From a virus, in IMG/VR virus record IMGVR_UViG_3300027972_000062, positions 1 to 21,279 of that record: a stretch of 21,279 bases of DNA; one strand, given 5' to 3'. The notes under the pieces are model-generated. The model saw only the letters and a program-made list of their open reading frames with translations. It searched no databases and was not told the origin of the DNA. Every line of letters begins with the position of its first letter. Positions within the stretch are counted from its first letter, which is position 1. A program made the position numbers and the translations under genes. Positions 1 to 6,182 of this stretch are shown piece after piece.

Positions 1-295
1 TGTACGTCACCGTGATGTCGCCGCCCGCCCCGCTGAAGTCAGCATAGAGCCCCGTATCGCACTGCGCGTCGAAGATGAGCGTCGTGCTCATCACGTTCAC
101 GACAGCCGTGGGCGTGAGGTCAATGATGGCGATCACGTTTCCCGCCGCTGCCGGGTTGTCGTACACGGTCACGACGCACGCTCCGGTATCGAGGCGGTTG
201 ATGGTGATCGTGTGCAGCACACACGGCCCGGCTGACACCTGCGTACTGTCAGCGCAGTGCTTGTATCTCCAAGGGAAGTCCATTACAGACTGCAT
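1..295 (-). CDS. Small phage protein, probable virion-associated (3' end beyond window)
   Basis: The reading frame opens at ATG 295-293, sharing bases with the TAA of the head gene (TAATG), with a strong AAGAGGAGGAG ribosome site in front. It runs off the window after about 98 codons. The product begins MQSVMDFPWRYKHCADSTQV and continues as alternating small and beta-branched residues (HTITINRLDTG, VVTVYDN, GNVIAIIDLT), a beta-rich pattern. It has no signal peptide and no membrane segment. Small beta-rich proteins of this look are common near the portal and head genes of phages, so a decoration or connector role is an inference. No function can be assigned from the sequence. Confidence 0.7.
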   Translation of the reverse strand, partial: MQSVMDFPWRYKHCADSTQVSAGPCVLHTITINRLDTGACVVTVYDNPAAAGNVIAIIDLTPTAVVNVMSTTLIFDAQCDTGLYADFSGAGGDITVTY

Positions 296-1116
296 TACTC
301 CTCCTCTTTGACGCGGTAGATCGTGGCATGGCGGCAACCGACGTGAAGCGGGGCCGTCTGCTCGCCGCCTGGGAACTCCTCATCCGTTGCGATCCAGCCC
401 ATGGCCATGGCATCGCGGCAGATGTCCGAGGTGATATCGTCGTCCGGCCCGGTGATGGACTTCTCCATGGTGATCCCCGCCGCCTGGATCTCGCCGACGA
501 GCTGCGACTGACCTTCCTCGTAAGCCATCGCGTTCTCTTGAACGGCGACAAGCGTTGCACGTTGCGTCGAGTAACCGTCGAACGTGTCGCGGATCTCACG
601 GGCGACTGAACCGTAGTCGCGGCCTTCGTCGATCGAACGGGTGATGAGGTTCTTGATGTCGTTCTTGGTCGTCTCGTTGATTTCGGCTAGATGCTTCGTG
701 GCATTCTCGCGCGCCCATGCGGTCGCCTGCTCGGGCTTCAGCTTGAAGGAGTTCTCAATCCCGAAGTCGGATGCGAGGCCCTGATATCCGCCCGTGATCC
801 CGTCGAACATGGATTCGAACAGGGCACGTTCTGCCTGCTTGCGTGTCGTCGAGTACACGTCAGCGAAAGCGTCGACCAAGTCCTGATCGTAGGACGCCTC
901 GGTGACGGTTCGTGCGCTGATGAACAGGTTAGCAATCTTCGGTAGGCGTTCGAGAATCATTCGTCCCTGCTTGCGGAAGATGTTAGCAAACTCGCGGCGC
1001 GTGCGCTCGGTGGCGGCGTTCCGTGCGCGGTTGCGCTGCGCCCGTGAGAGCTTCGTCGCCTCGCGGAAGACGACTAGAGCGGAGTCACGAAGTAGAGACG
1101 TAGACGCCACGGACAT
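295..1116 (-). CDS. Phage head morphogenesis protein (SPP1 gp7 / Mu F-like minor head protein)
   Basis: The 273-residue product fits a minor head protein that sits at the portal vertex and takes part in procapsid assembly or DNA entry. The N-terminal two thirds is long, charged and helical. The C-terminal part has SIDEGRDYGSVAREIRDTF, a run of helices, and then a Cys/His cluster (DICRDA ... APLHVGCRHATIYRV). That cluster matches the Mu F-like domain, which usually ends in H-x2-C-R. The start is ATG 1116 because a GGAGGG site lies 6 bases upstream; an in-frame ATG at 1143 has none. The position directly after the portal gene supports the call. The end overlaps the next gene. Confidence 0.85.
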   Translation of the reverse strand: MSVASTSLLRDSALVVFREATKLSRAQRNRARNAATERTRREFANIFRKQGRMILERLPKIANLFISARTVTEASYDQDLVDAFADVYSTTRKQAERALFESMFDGITGGYQGLASDFGIENSFKLKPEQATAWARENATKHLAEINETTKNDIKNLITRSIDEGRDYGSVAREIRDTFDGYSTQRATLVAVQENAMAYEEGQSQLVGEIQAAGITMEKSITGPDDDITSDICRDAMAMGWIATDEEFPGGEQTAPLHVGCRHATIYRVKEEE

Positions 1117-1264
1117 CCTTGCCCTCCTGATGCAGCGCCGCACTCAGCGCGTAGTTGACGACAGCGAAGCCGACGACCAACGCCAGCACCTTCGTGCCGA
1201 CCTGGCAGTCACGCGAGCCCTGGTCGCTCTGCGTCGTGAGGAAGATGCGCAAGCTATTCCGCAA
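1085..1264 (-). CDS. Small single-span membrane protein, TTG start
   Basis: A 59-codon frame fills the gap between portal and head genes. It starts at TTG 1264 with an AAGGAGG site 6 bases upstream, inside the end of the portal gene, and stops at TGA 1087-1085, overlapping the start of the head gene. The product begins MRNSLRIFLTTQSDQGSRDC and has one hydrophobic stretch (KVLALVVGFAVVNYALSAAL, about residues 25-44). I do not recognise a family. The strong ribosome site and the otherwise unexplained gap argue for a real gene; the TTG start and the two overlaps argue for caution. Confidence 0.45.
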   Translation of the reverse strand: MRNSLRIFLTTQSDQGSRDCQVGTKVLALVVGFAVVNYALSAALHQEGKDVRGVYVSTS

Positions 1265-2858
1265 CTCGCGCCTCCTTCATCAACGTCAGGAACTCCTTCA
1301 TCTCGCGCCGCAGGGCCTCCGTCTGTTGAACCGCCTCGGGCGGCACCTCTTCCTCGGGCGGGAACAGATCGGCCATGACCTCTTCGACCGAGTGCTCCCC
1401 TAGCGCCACGAGCAGTTGCCGTGTCGTGTACTCTGGATCGAGCGTCCCGGCGAACGTGCCCATCCCGCCCATCGTCGCGGCCTTCACGACAGCATCGACG
1501 CGCTCAGTCACGCTGCGTTCGACAACATCAGGGAACGTAATCGAGACGTGCGTATCGAGCGGCTCGCCTGTCTCGGGATCGTCCGAGTAGACCCACTTCA
1601 CTTCGTCCCAGTCGTCTAGGATCTCCTCGCCGCCGATGCCGTCGACCGTGCCCGCCCGTGCCTTCTGTTCGATCACGTAGGTGCAGACGTTCTCTAGGAT
1701 TTCCGCCCAAAGACGCTGCCTGCCGAGCATCGCAAGTTCGGTCGGGCGGTCAAGGCTTTTGGCCGTAGCGAGCGTCCCGACTTCTGCGTCACCGAAGAAC
1801 GTCTCAGGGAACCCCATCGCAGCGCAGACCATGAGCAGCAGCCGTCGGCCATCCTGCGGGGAAGTCGTCGCGCCTGACGTACGGATAGGCTGTAGATCCG
1901 CCGCGCCTGCTGTCTCGATGTGGACGCTACCGGCAGACGGCGCGGGGGTGTAGGTGTCGCCGCCTGCCATGATGCCCGAATCGAGCTTGCCCTTGACGAG
2001 CGCCCGTTGATCCGCGCCGCCCTTCGTGACGATCTTCCAAGCGAACCGTGCCAAGCTGCGCGTGATCGTTGCCCAGTTCGCTAGGAACTCGTTGTAAGCT
2101 CGTGCCCAGTCCTGCGCCGCGTAAACCTCTGAGAGGCCGAACCGCTGGCCCGAGAGCCGGTTGACGGCCACATGGTAGACCGGATGCTCCCAGTCGATTG
2201 CGATGCCCTTGTAGCTCGGTGGGCGGTTCCGTGGCGTGTACTGCCAGTCGGGGTAGAGACGGTCCGGCTCTGCGGCAGCGATCTCGCCAAGCAGTGACGA
2301 GCGGGGGACTCGCCGCCGCAGGTAGTACCACGGCTCTTTCGCGTCCTCGGGATTCGAGATCACGTCTTGGATCTCATCGAAAGGGATCGCGCGGACACGA
2401 AGGTCGCCGACGCCGTTACGGAAGAAACAGAGGAACAGGTTGCCGTCAATCTTGAGGTCGGCGTTCTGTGAGGCCATAGCGCGTGGGGTAGTCAGCTCGC
2501 CACGGTTCAACTCGTCACCGACGAATGCTTGCACGATCGCGTCAACCGTCTCTTGCTCGGCTTCGATCGTCACGCCCTGGCCGAAGACGTAGCTGTTCTC
2601 TAGATCGACCGCCCGCTTGACGATAGGGTTCTTCATGTAGAACAGGCGCGACTCGCGGGCGATACGGCGCAAGGCGTCCCGTGAGAACTCAAGATCCTGT
2701 GAGCCGTACAGCCGATCCCAGCCGCGCTCCTCTAGCTCGTACTCAAGCTCGGTGATCTTCTCTTGGAAGTTGGCCTCGGTGATGGCGAGACTCTGCTCGG
2801 TGCGTTGTAGGCGTTCGGAAAGCTCAGACACGGATAGCTCTAACAGCCGTTCAGTCAC
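1254..2858 (-). CDS. Phage portal protein
   Basis: The 534-residue product should form the dodecameric ring at the capsid vertex through which DNA is packaged and ejected. The N-terminus is a coiled-coil-like stretch (SELSERLQRTEQSL ... ITELEYELEERG). It is followed by LYGSQDLEFSRDALRRIARESR and NPIVKRAVDLENSYVFGQG, a pattern typical of the portal stem and wing. The middle has IPFDEIQDVISNPED and the C-terminus is acidic and proline-rich. The start is GTG 2858 with a GAGGGGG site 6 bases upstream. The frame stays open to 2978 but that stretch is low complexity and begins in a terminator. The next gene downstream encodes the head morphogenesis protein. An accessory island separates it from the terminase. 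Confidence 0.9.
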   Translation of the reverse strand: MTERLLELSVSELSERLQRTEQSLAITEANFQEKITELEYELEERGWDRLYGSQDLEFSRDALRRIARESRLFYMKNPIVKRAVDLENSYVFGQGVTIEAEQETVDAIVQAFVGDELNRGELTTPRAMASQNADLKIDGNLFLCFFRNGVGDLRVRAIPFDEIQDVISNPEDAKEPWYYLRRRVPRSSLLGEIAAAEPDRLYPDWQYTPRNRPPSYKGIAIDWEHPVYHVAVNRLSGQRFGLSEVYAAQDWARAYNEFLANWATITRSLARFAWKIVTKGGADQRALVKGKLDSGIMAGGDTYTPAPSAGSVHIETAGAADLQPIRTSGATTSPQDGRRLLLMVCAAMGFPETFFGDAEVGTLATAKSLDRPTELAMLGRQRLWAEILENVCTYVIEQKARAGTVDGIGGEEILDDWDEVKWVYSDDPETGEPLDTHVSITFPDVVERSVTERVDAVVKAATMGGMGTFAGTLDPEYTTRQLLVALGEHSVEEVMADLFPPEEEVPPEAVQQTEALRREMKEFLTLMKEARVAE

Positions 2859-2965
2859 AACTACCCCCTCACCCTGGCTTGCCGCGCCAGACCACGCCGT
2901 ACCTGGCGTTACCTGGCCGCGCCTTACACGGCCACGTTGGGCTAGGTAGATTTGACTACAAGGAC
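2859..2965 (-). other. Portal leader: repeat-rich non-coding stretch
   Basis: About 110 bases lie between the terminator and the portal GTG. On the minus strand they contain GCCAGGTAACGCCAGGTAC, a direct repeat of GCCAGGTA, and other GGC-rich words. No convincing promoter is seen. Confidence 0.4.
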
Positions 2966-3003
2966 TGCAAAAGAGCAAGGCCGCAGGTTGCTAGTCTGCG
3001 GCC
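2966..3003 (-). terminator. Rho-independent-type terminator after the cytosine methyltransferase gene
   Basis: On the minus strand GGCCGCAG (3003-2996) pairs perfectly with CTGCGGCC (2986-2979) around a 9-base loop ACTAGCAAC, followed by TTGCTCTTTT. It lies 27 bases after the methyltransferase stop and before the portal leader. The loop and tail resemble those of the terminator at 19466-19502, suggesting a shared origin. The T-run is short, so efficiency is unknown. Confidence 0.6.
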
Positions 3004-3030
3004 CGTGCTGCGGTGTGCGTAGCGTGGAGG

Positions 3031-3807
3031 CTAGTCCACGACTGCTAATCTGCTTGGGACAAACGTCCGATCCGCCTTGATGATGCAACATCCGATTAAC
3101 TCAGCGACTTGGGGGACGACCGCGTTCCCTAAGCATCTAAGTCGGTCCACCCGAGAGGGAATCCCATCAGCCATTCCACGAAGTTCGGGTTCAGGTGTTC
3201 CGGTGCGATCTGGCACGGCGTCTGCGAACCATTCCGCCTTCGCCAGTCGGTCTGGAAACGCACCATGAAAGATAGAGTGTTGTTCGGTGCCGTCCCCGGC
3301 CTCAAGTGGGAATCGAACACCGTTGGAGTGAGCCACAATGTACACTCGTTCCCGTGTATGTGGCGCACCCAAAGCGCACGCCGGTATGCTTTCCCATTCG
3401 ACATCGTACCCGAGCGCGGCCAAGTCCCGCAGAACTCGACTGAAGAACCGTCCAGACTCAGAGGAGAGCAGTCCTGGTACGTTCTCTGCCAGCACCCATC
3501 GGGGCCGCACTTCGCAAACAATGCGGGCGAACTCTCCCCACAAGTCCCGCTCATCACCCGAGGCTTGACGCTTGCCAGCGAGACTGTGCGGCTGACACGG
3601 GAACCCTCCGCAGATGAGGTCAACGGGAACAAGGTTTGCGCTTCCGCACTCTCGCACGTCACCATAGCGCGGAACCTCCGGCCAATGCTTCGCAAGCACC
3701 TTGACGCAATACGGGTCAATCTCGACTTGCCACGCGCATTCCATCCCCGCACGTTCTAGGCCAAGGTCGATCCCCCCGATGCCAGCGAATAGGCTCCCAA
3801 ACGTCAC
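3031..3807 (-). CDS. DNA (cytosine-5-)-methyltransferase
   Basis: The 258-residue product is a compact C5-cytosine methyltransferase that transfers a methyl group from S-adenosylmethionine to cytosine in DNA. Visible motifs in order are FAGIGGIDLGLERAG (motif I), EIDPYC (II), GGFPCQ with the catalytic Cys (IV), AENVPGLLS (VI), HTRERVYIVA (VIII) and RLRCLGNAVVPQVAELIG (X). The spacing between VIII and X is short, so the target-recognition domain is small and specificity cannot be read. The start is GTG 3807, one base after the TGA of the upstream membrane gene. No restriction partner is visible nearby, so an orphan phage methylase for self-protection is the simplest reading. A second meaningful frame overlaps it (3129-3752). 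Confidence 0.93.
   Translation of the reverse strand: MTFGSLFAGIGGIDLGLERAGMECAWQVEIDPYCVKVLAKHWPEVPRYGDVRECGSANLVPVDLICGGFPCQPHSLAGKRQASGDERDLWGEFARIVCEVRPRWVLAENVPGLLSSESGRFFSRVLRDLAALGYDVEWESIPACALGAPHTRERVYIVAHSNGVRFPLEAGDGTEQHSIFHGAFPDRLAKAEWFADAVPDRTGTPEPELRGMADGIPSRVDRLRCLGNAVVPQVAELIGCCIIKADRTFVPSRLAVVD
3129..3752 (-). other. Overlapping out-of-frame ORF inside the methyltransferase gene, with family-like motifs
   Basis: In the +1 frame relative to the methyltransferase a 207-codon frame begins at ATG 3752. It contains CWQRTYQDCSPLSLDGSS, GTWPRSGTMSNGKAYRR, LWLTPT, NTLSFMVR and LNPNFVEWLMGFPLGWTDL. From memory these strings occur in this order in many annotated phage and plasmid proteins found as separate proteins or as tails of C5 methyltransferases. 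There is no strong ribosome site before 3752. It may be a shadow of the methyltransferase, a relic of overprinting, or an expressed overlapping product. The main frame is intact, so this is not a simple frameshift. Confidence 0.3.
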
Positions 3808-3808
3808 T

Positions 3809-3922
3809 TCACCATCCCTTGAACAGCGCCGTCAGGAACATCCGTGCGGCTATGTAGATCGCCAGTGCGCCCACGATCACGACGCCGACTACCGTCAGGA
3901 GGAGCACGAGATACCAGGGCAT
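3809..3922 (-). CDS. 37-residue membrane microprotein
   Basis: ATG 3922-3920 overlaps the TGA of the preceding gene (TGATG), and the stop TGA 3811-3809 lies one base before the methyltransferase GTG, so the unit fits exactly between its neighbours. The product, from MPWYLVLLLTVVGVVIVGAL to RMFLTALFKGW, is almost entirely one transmembrane helix with a short positive tail. The ribosome site is weak (AGGCGA), so translational coupling is likely. Function is unknown; holin-like or spanin-accessory roles are possible but not supported by anything specific. Confidence 0.55.
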   Translation of the reverse strand: MPWYLVLLLTVVGVVIVGALAIYIAARMFLTALFKGW

Positions 3923-4134
3923 CAGCGATCGCCTCGCGCGTCGAGCATGGCATCCGCTAGTCCGTACGCTTGTGCGGCGATACGTTCATTCTGCGCCGCC
4001 GGGATGATGGTGACTAGCGCAATCATTGCCTGCCCCGCGAACCAGTCGCGGAGAGTCATTCCATCAGCGGGGAGTGTGTTCACGCCGTTGAAGGATCTGA
4101 AATCGTGCGGAAACGCTGGTCCTCCGTCCTTCAT
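3922..4134 (-). CDS. Phage protein of the GMxLRDWFAGQA family, copy 1
   Basis: The 70-residue product starts MKDGGPAFPHDF, continues GMTLRDWFAGQAMIALV and ends AYGLADAMLDARGDR. This layout (GG-x-AFP at the start, LRDWFAGQA in the middle, ADAML-AR at the end) recurs in many small phage proteins of unknown function. The start is ATG 4134, which overlaps the upstream TGA and has a GGAGG site 4 bases ahead; a GTG one codon earlier is less likely. A longer paralogue sits at 11639-11938 and shares a 30-base identical DNA segment over the LRDWFAGQA codons. Confidence 0.8.
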   Translation of the reverse strand: MKDGGPAFPHDFRSFNGVNTLPADGMTLRDWFAGQAMIALVTIIPAAQNERIAAQAYGLADAMLDARGDR

Positions 4135-4532
4135 CACTCCTCCCTGTAGACGTGGATGACGACGCGCTCGCCGTCCTTGATGCTGGCAGGCGACGGTATG
4201 TGGACGGTGCGCATGGTGTCGGTCAGCTCGTTCTCGACGCGGCGCAAGTGGAAGGTGAGAAGCGGCGTCGGCGCGTGAATGTTCACGATGCGATCTTCCG
4301 TGAGGACGACTGTTGGCAGCGTCCCCGTGATTGTCTGTGGCTCTTGGTGCAACAGCATCCTAGCCTCACGGACGTCCCCTTCGTGGATCTCACGTAGCGG
4401 CGGCGGAGTAGGTTTCGCCGTGCTCGTCTGCACGCTTGGCTCAGGCGCGCCGGTCAGCGTCTTGTCGTCTCCCTCAATCGCTCGCTGCCGAATCGTCGGC
4501 GGCGTCGTCTTGACCTTCGATACTCGTGGCAT
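4134..4532 (-). CDS. Hypothetical protein, Thr/Pro-rich N-terminus
   Basis: The 132-residue product begins MPRVSKVKTTPPTIRQRAIE, has a Thr/Pro/Lys-rich and probably flexible first half, and then a more ordered half. That half contains VVLTEDRIVNIHAPTPLL, TFHLRRVENEL and GERVVIHVYREE, which reads as a string of beta strands. No signal peptide or membrane segment is seen. The start is ATG 4532 with AAGGAGG upstream and a TGATG overlap with the preceding microgene. I do not recognise the family. Its place between the terminase and portal does not by itself show whether it is structural or accessory. Confidence 0.7.
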   Translation of the reverse strand: MPRVSKVKTTPPTIRQRAIEGDDKTLTGAPEPSVQTSTAKPTPPPLREIHEGDVREARMLLHQEPQTITGTLPTVVLTEDRIVNIHAPTPLLTFHLRRVENELTDTMRTVHIPSPASIKDGERVVIHVYREE

Positions 4533-4654
4533 CAGACCTCCTTGTCGTCGGAACAGTACTTGGCGACGGCCATAGCAATCATGCAGTCCCCATATGACAG
4601 ATGCCAGAATGGGCACTGCTCTTCATAGCATCGACGCCGCGTGAACGGACACAT
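4532..4654 (-). CDS. 40-residue Cys-rich microprotein, copy 1
   Basis: ATG 4654-4652 has AAGGAGG upstream and overlaps the TGA of the 24-residue gene before it; its own TGA 4534-4532 overlaps the next ATG. The product has five cysteines: MCPFTRRRCYEEQCPFWH, then DCMIAMAVAKYCSDDKEV. The pattern C-P-x-T-x3-C-x-E-x-C with a later Cys is repeated in the protein at 12021-12191, so both probably bind zinc or a cluster. The function is unknown. Confidence 0.6.
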   Translation of the reverse strand: MCPFTRRRCYEEQCPFWHLSYGDCMIAMAVAKYCSDDKEV

Positions 4655-4728
4655 CAGACCTCCTTGTAACTACCAGGCCCATCGGCCCTCTTGATGTCGA
4701 TCGAGATTCCGCGCTTCTTCTTGCTCAT
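4654..4728 (-). CDS. Possible 24-residue basic microprotein
   Basis: ATG 4728-4726 overlaps the TGA of the preceding gene (ATGA) and the frame ends at TGA 4656-4654, overlapping the next ATG. The product starts MSKKKRGISIDIKRADGPG and ends SYKEV. The overlaps at both ends are the best evidence, because the ribosome site is weak and 24 codons is very short. It could instead be only the spacer that carries the ribosome site of the next gene. Confidence 0.35.
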   Translation of the reverse strand: MSKKKRGISIDIKRADGPGSYKEV

Positions 4729-4955
4729 CTAACCCACATTCCCGTCTCGCGGTACAGGACGTGCGCCTTGTGCGCAGCCTTGCCGTGCGCCTTCTTCCGA
4801 CTGCCGAGATAGCTCAGGTTCATCCGCCCGAGCTTCCGTCGCCGCAACTGCTCCGCGTCGAATGGGTCAGGCATGAACGTCACCTCGCCGATGATCTCCT
4901 CGTCTACCGCGTGCCGCAGGTCGACCGGCGCTGGCTCGTACTCGTGGTGCTTCAT
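4725..4955 (-). CDS. Hypothetical 76-residue protein, basic C-terminal half
   Basis: The product starts MKHHEYEPAPVDLRHAVDEE, passes through IIGEVTFMPDPFDAEQLRRR and ends in the basic KLGRMNLSYLGSRKKAHGKA ... YRETGMWVR. The acidic first half and basic second half suggest a nucleic-acid or protein adaptor, but no family is recognised. The start is ATG 4955 with GGAGG 6 bases upstream. The same frame is open back to 5156, but that upstream part is the structured RNA candidate and has no ribosome site, so I exclude it. Confidence 0.7.
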   Translation of the reverse strand: MKHHEYEPAPVDLRHAVDEEIIGEVTFMPDPFDAEQLRRRKLGRMNLSYLGSRKKAHGKAAHKAHVLYRETGMWVR

Positions 4956-4967
4956 AGAACCTCCATG

Positions 4968-5160
4968 GCGGGGCAGGGCACAGCAGCTTCCTACCCCGCC
5001 GTTGTAGCGGGATGACCACCCATGAGCTATTTCCGCCGACTGCCTGGAGTTGCGGAAAGCAGGCGAGCCTAACCTGTATCCCTCGGCGACAACCGAGTGC
5101 TCTGTTCGCCTTTCGGCTGGCTCGTGGGGCCTCTCGCCAGTTCGGCTGTTCATCATCCCG
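4968..5160 (-). ncRNA. Structured RNA candidate, HEARO/omega-RNA-like, no IscB nearby
   Basis: About 190 bases between two genes hold many stems on the minus strand. CTGGC 5140-5136 pairs with GCCAG 5121-5117. GCC-GAAA-GGC is at 5117-5108. CTCGG 5097-5093 pairs with CCGAG 5086-5082. TTTCCGC 5058-5052 pairs with GCGGAAA 5036-5030, competing with GCCTG 5064-5060 and CAGGC 5046-5042. An 11-bp terminal stem with one G-U pairs 5000-4990 with 4978-4968. The succession GGCGAGAG ... CCCACGAGCC, GAAA-capped stem, GAACAGAGCAC, GATACAGG, GGTAGGAAGC reminds me of HEARO/omega-RNA guide RNAs of IscB. This match is from memory, and no IscB gene is in the window. The 5' end is not defined. Confidence 0.45.
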
Positions 5161-5179
5161 CCAGTACCCCGGAGAGGGG

Positions 5180-5335
5180 CTACTTTTTCTCCCGCTCTAG
5201 GTACTGCTCGATCGCCTCGATGACGACGTAGGACAGCGAGCGGTCGCGTTTCTTGGCGAGAGCCTGCATCTTCTCGACGAGCTTCTCTTCGACGCGGGCC
5301 TTGGGGACGTAGATCGTGAAGTTACTTGGGTTCAA
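5180..5335 (-). CDS. Ribbon-helix-helix (CopG/Arc-type) DNA-binding protein
   Basis: The 51-residue product begins MNPSNFTIYVPKARVEEKLV and ends RSLSYVVIEAIEQYLEREKK. A short beta strand (FTIYVP) followed by two helices with S-x-S-Y-V-V-I-E-A-I is the ribbon-helix-helix fold, which binds DNA as a dimer of strands. Such proteins act as repressors or antitoxins; no toxin is visible. The start is TTG 5335 with AAGGAGG 6 bases upstream, overlapping the end of the previous gene in another frame. It is the clearest small DNA-binding regulator in the window and a candidate to bind the repeated operators seen elsewhere. Confidence 0.8.
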   Translation of the reverse strand: MNPSNFTIYVPKARVEEKLVEKMQALAKKRDRSLSYVVIEAIEQYLEREKK

Positions 5336-5789
5336 CGCGGCCTCCTTTGCGCAGCGTGCGGATGAGGGCGGTGCAAGCGATGAACCACGTGACAACAAAA
5401 GCAACGAACAAGACCCATGTACGGCCCGTCCATTCTCGTTCCCGTGCTACGTTATCCGCCATGGTTGCCTTGTCCTGTTCGTCGACGTACACGCGGAGCG
5501 CCTTCGCGTTCTCGCTAATCCCCGTCTGCTTGCCAGTGATCTCGTCCATGCGCTTCGACAGCGCGGCTACCGCGTCCTCGTTACGGTTGACGCTCACAGC
5601 GAGCGCATCGGCCTGCGTAGTGACACGCTGCACCACAGACACGTCAATGGGCTGCGACGGTACAGCGAGCGGCTGGACGACCGTCTCGTACGTCGTCGGG
5701 TAGACGTTCAGATCCGACGCTGGGTAGAGCACCGAGACGAGCCCGATCACAGCGAGCCCGCCTAGCCAGATGAGCACGAACGCCTTCAT
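5322..5789 (-). CDS. Membrane protein with two spans and a central coiled coil
   Basis: The 155-residue product has an N-terminal hydrophobic segment (VLIWLGGLAVIGLVSVLYPA, residues 5-24). About 90 polar residues follow, rich in heptad-like A/V/L spacing (TQADALAVSVNRNEDAVAAL ... SKRMDEITG). A second span follows (WVLFVAFVVTWFIACTALI, about 123-143), and the tail is positive. This layout puts the central region outside the cytoplasm if both segments span. Lysis spanin or membrane-anchor roles are conceivable, but no lysis gene is nearby, so function is unassigned. The start is ATG 5789 with AAGGAGG upstream. Confidence 0.75.
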   Translation of the reverse strand: MKAFVLIWLGGLAVIGLVSVLYPASDLNVYPTTYETVVQPLAVPSQPIDVSVVQRVTTQADALAVSVNRNEDAVAALSKRMDEITGKQTGISENAKALRVYVDEQDKATMADNVAREREWTGRTWVLFVAFVVTWFIACTALIRTLRKGGRVEPK

Positions 5790-5798
5790 CGAACCTCC

Positions 5799-6029
5799 TT
5801 ACTCGATCCGCCACACGCGGACGCCCTTGACGCCGTTCTCTTCACGGGTGCGAACAACGAGCGTGAAACCGTAGCGACGTTGCGCATGCCAGGCCGAAGA
5901 TGAGATACTTCTTCCATTGGGGGCAGCAACGAAGAACGAATCCCCGATCTCCAACTCCCTCCAAGGGTATTTCGGCTCGCGCCCGCGATGCTTCTCGGGT
6001 GCTTCGATGCCATTCTCAATCTCGTACAT
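5799..6029 (-). CDS. Small conserved phage protein (YPWxELxIGDSFFV ... VRVWRI type)
   Basis: The 76-residue product has EAPEKHRGREPKYPWRELEI, then GDSFFVAAPN, SISSSAWHAQRRYGFTLVVR and a final GVKGVRVWRIE. This arrangement (a tightly spaced GDSFFV strand, a Ser/Ala helix with a basic turn, and a terminal VRVWRI) is common in small phage proteins whose function is unknown; a DNA-contacting role has been only guessed at. The start is ATG 6029 with AAGGAGG upstream. It lies downstream of the promoter and structured leader at 6030-6217. Confidence 0.8.
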   Translation of the reverse strand: MYEIENGIEAPEKHRGREPKYPWRELEIGDSFFVAAPNGRSISSSAWHAQRRYGFTLVVRTREENGVKGVRVWRIE

Positions 6030-6182
6030 CTCGCCTCCTTGTCCTTCTCTTCAGATCGTTGGACGGCTGGCCGGGATTCCCCACTCCGGCTCCGATTCCG
6101 TCCGGGTTTTCAAGGCCCGGTGGATCTGCTGTCCGACGTCAGCCGAATAGCCTTACCCGGCTCTGACGCGCCGCAGCCATCC
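6030..6182 (-). promoter_or_regulatory. Highly structured leader RNA candidate
   Basis: If transcription starts near 6182 from the promoter at 6189-6217, the transcript has 150 bases before ATG 6029. It would fold strongly. AGCCG and CGGCT pair, extended by GTC and GAC, around a 12-base loop. CCGGG and CCCGG enclose CCTTGAAAA. An outer GGACGG/CCGTCC stem encloses GCCGG/CCGGC. The segment overlaps the second half of the 73-codon frame at 6110-6331. It could be a regulatory leader or a separate small RNA; no known class is recognised. Confidence 0.4.

Noticed and set aside
3265-3759. 164-codon open frame on the plus strand
   Set aside because: It is antisense to the methyltransferase gene, lacks a ribosome site and its composition follows the codon pattern of the minus-strand gene.
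3031-3807. Restriction-modification pair
   Set aside because: No restriction endonuclease-like gene is adjacent to the methyltransferase; neighbours are a 37-residue membrane protein and the portal gene.
4956-5156. N-terminal extension (67 codons) of the 76-residue protein gene
   Set aside because: No ribosome site precedes ATG 5156 and the DNA is explained better by stable RNA stems, while ATG 4955 has a strong site.
6050-6140. tRNA-Ser(TGA)-like hairpin: CGGGC-CTTGAAA-ACCCG with a GGGGAATCCC segment downstream on the minus strand
   Set aside because: The loop looks like a tRNA-Ser anticodon loop, but the stem has a C-A mismatch. No D-arm, no T-loop (GTTCGAATC type) and no acceptor stem can be built around it.
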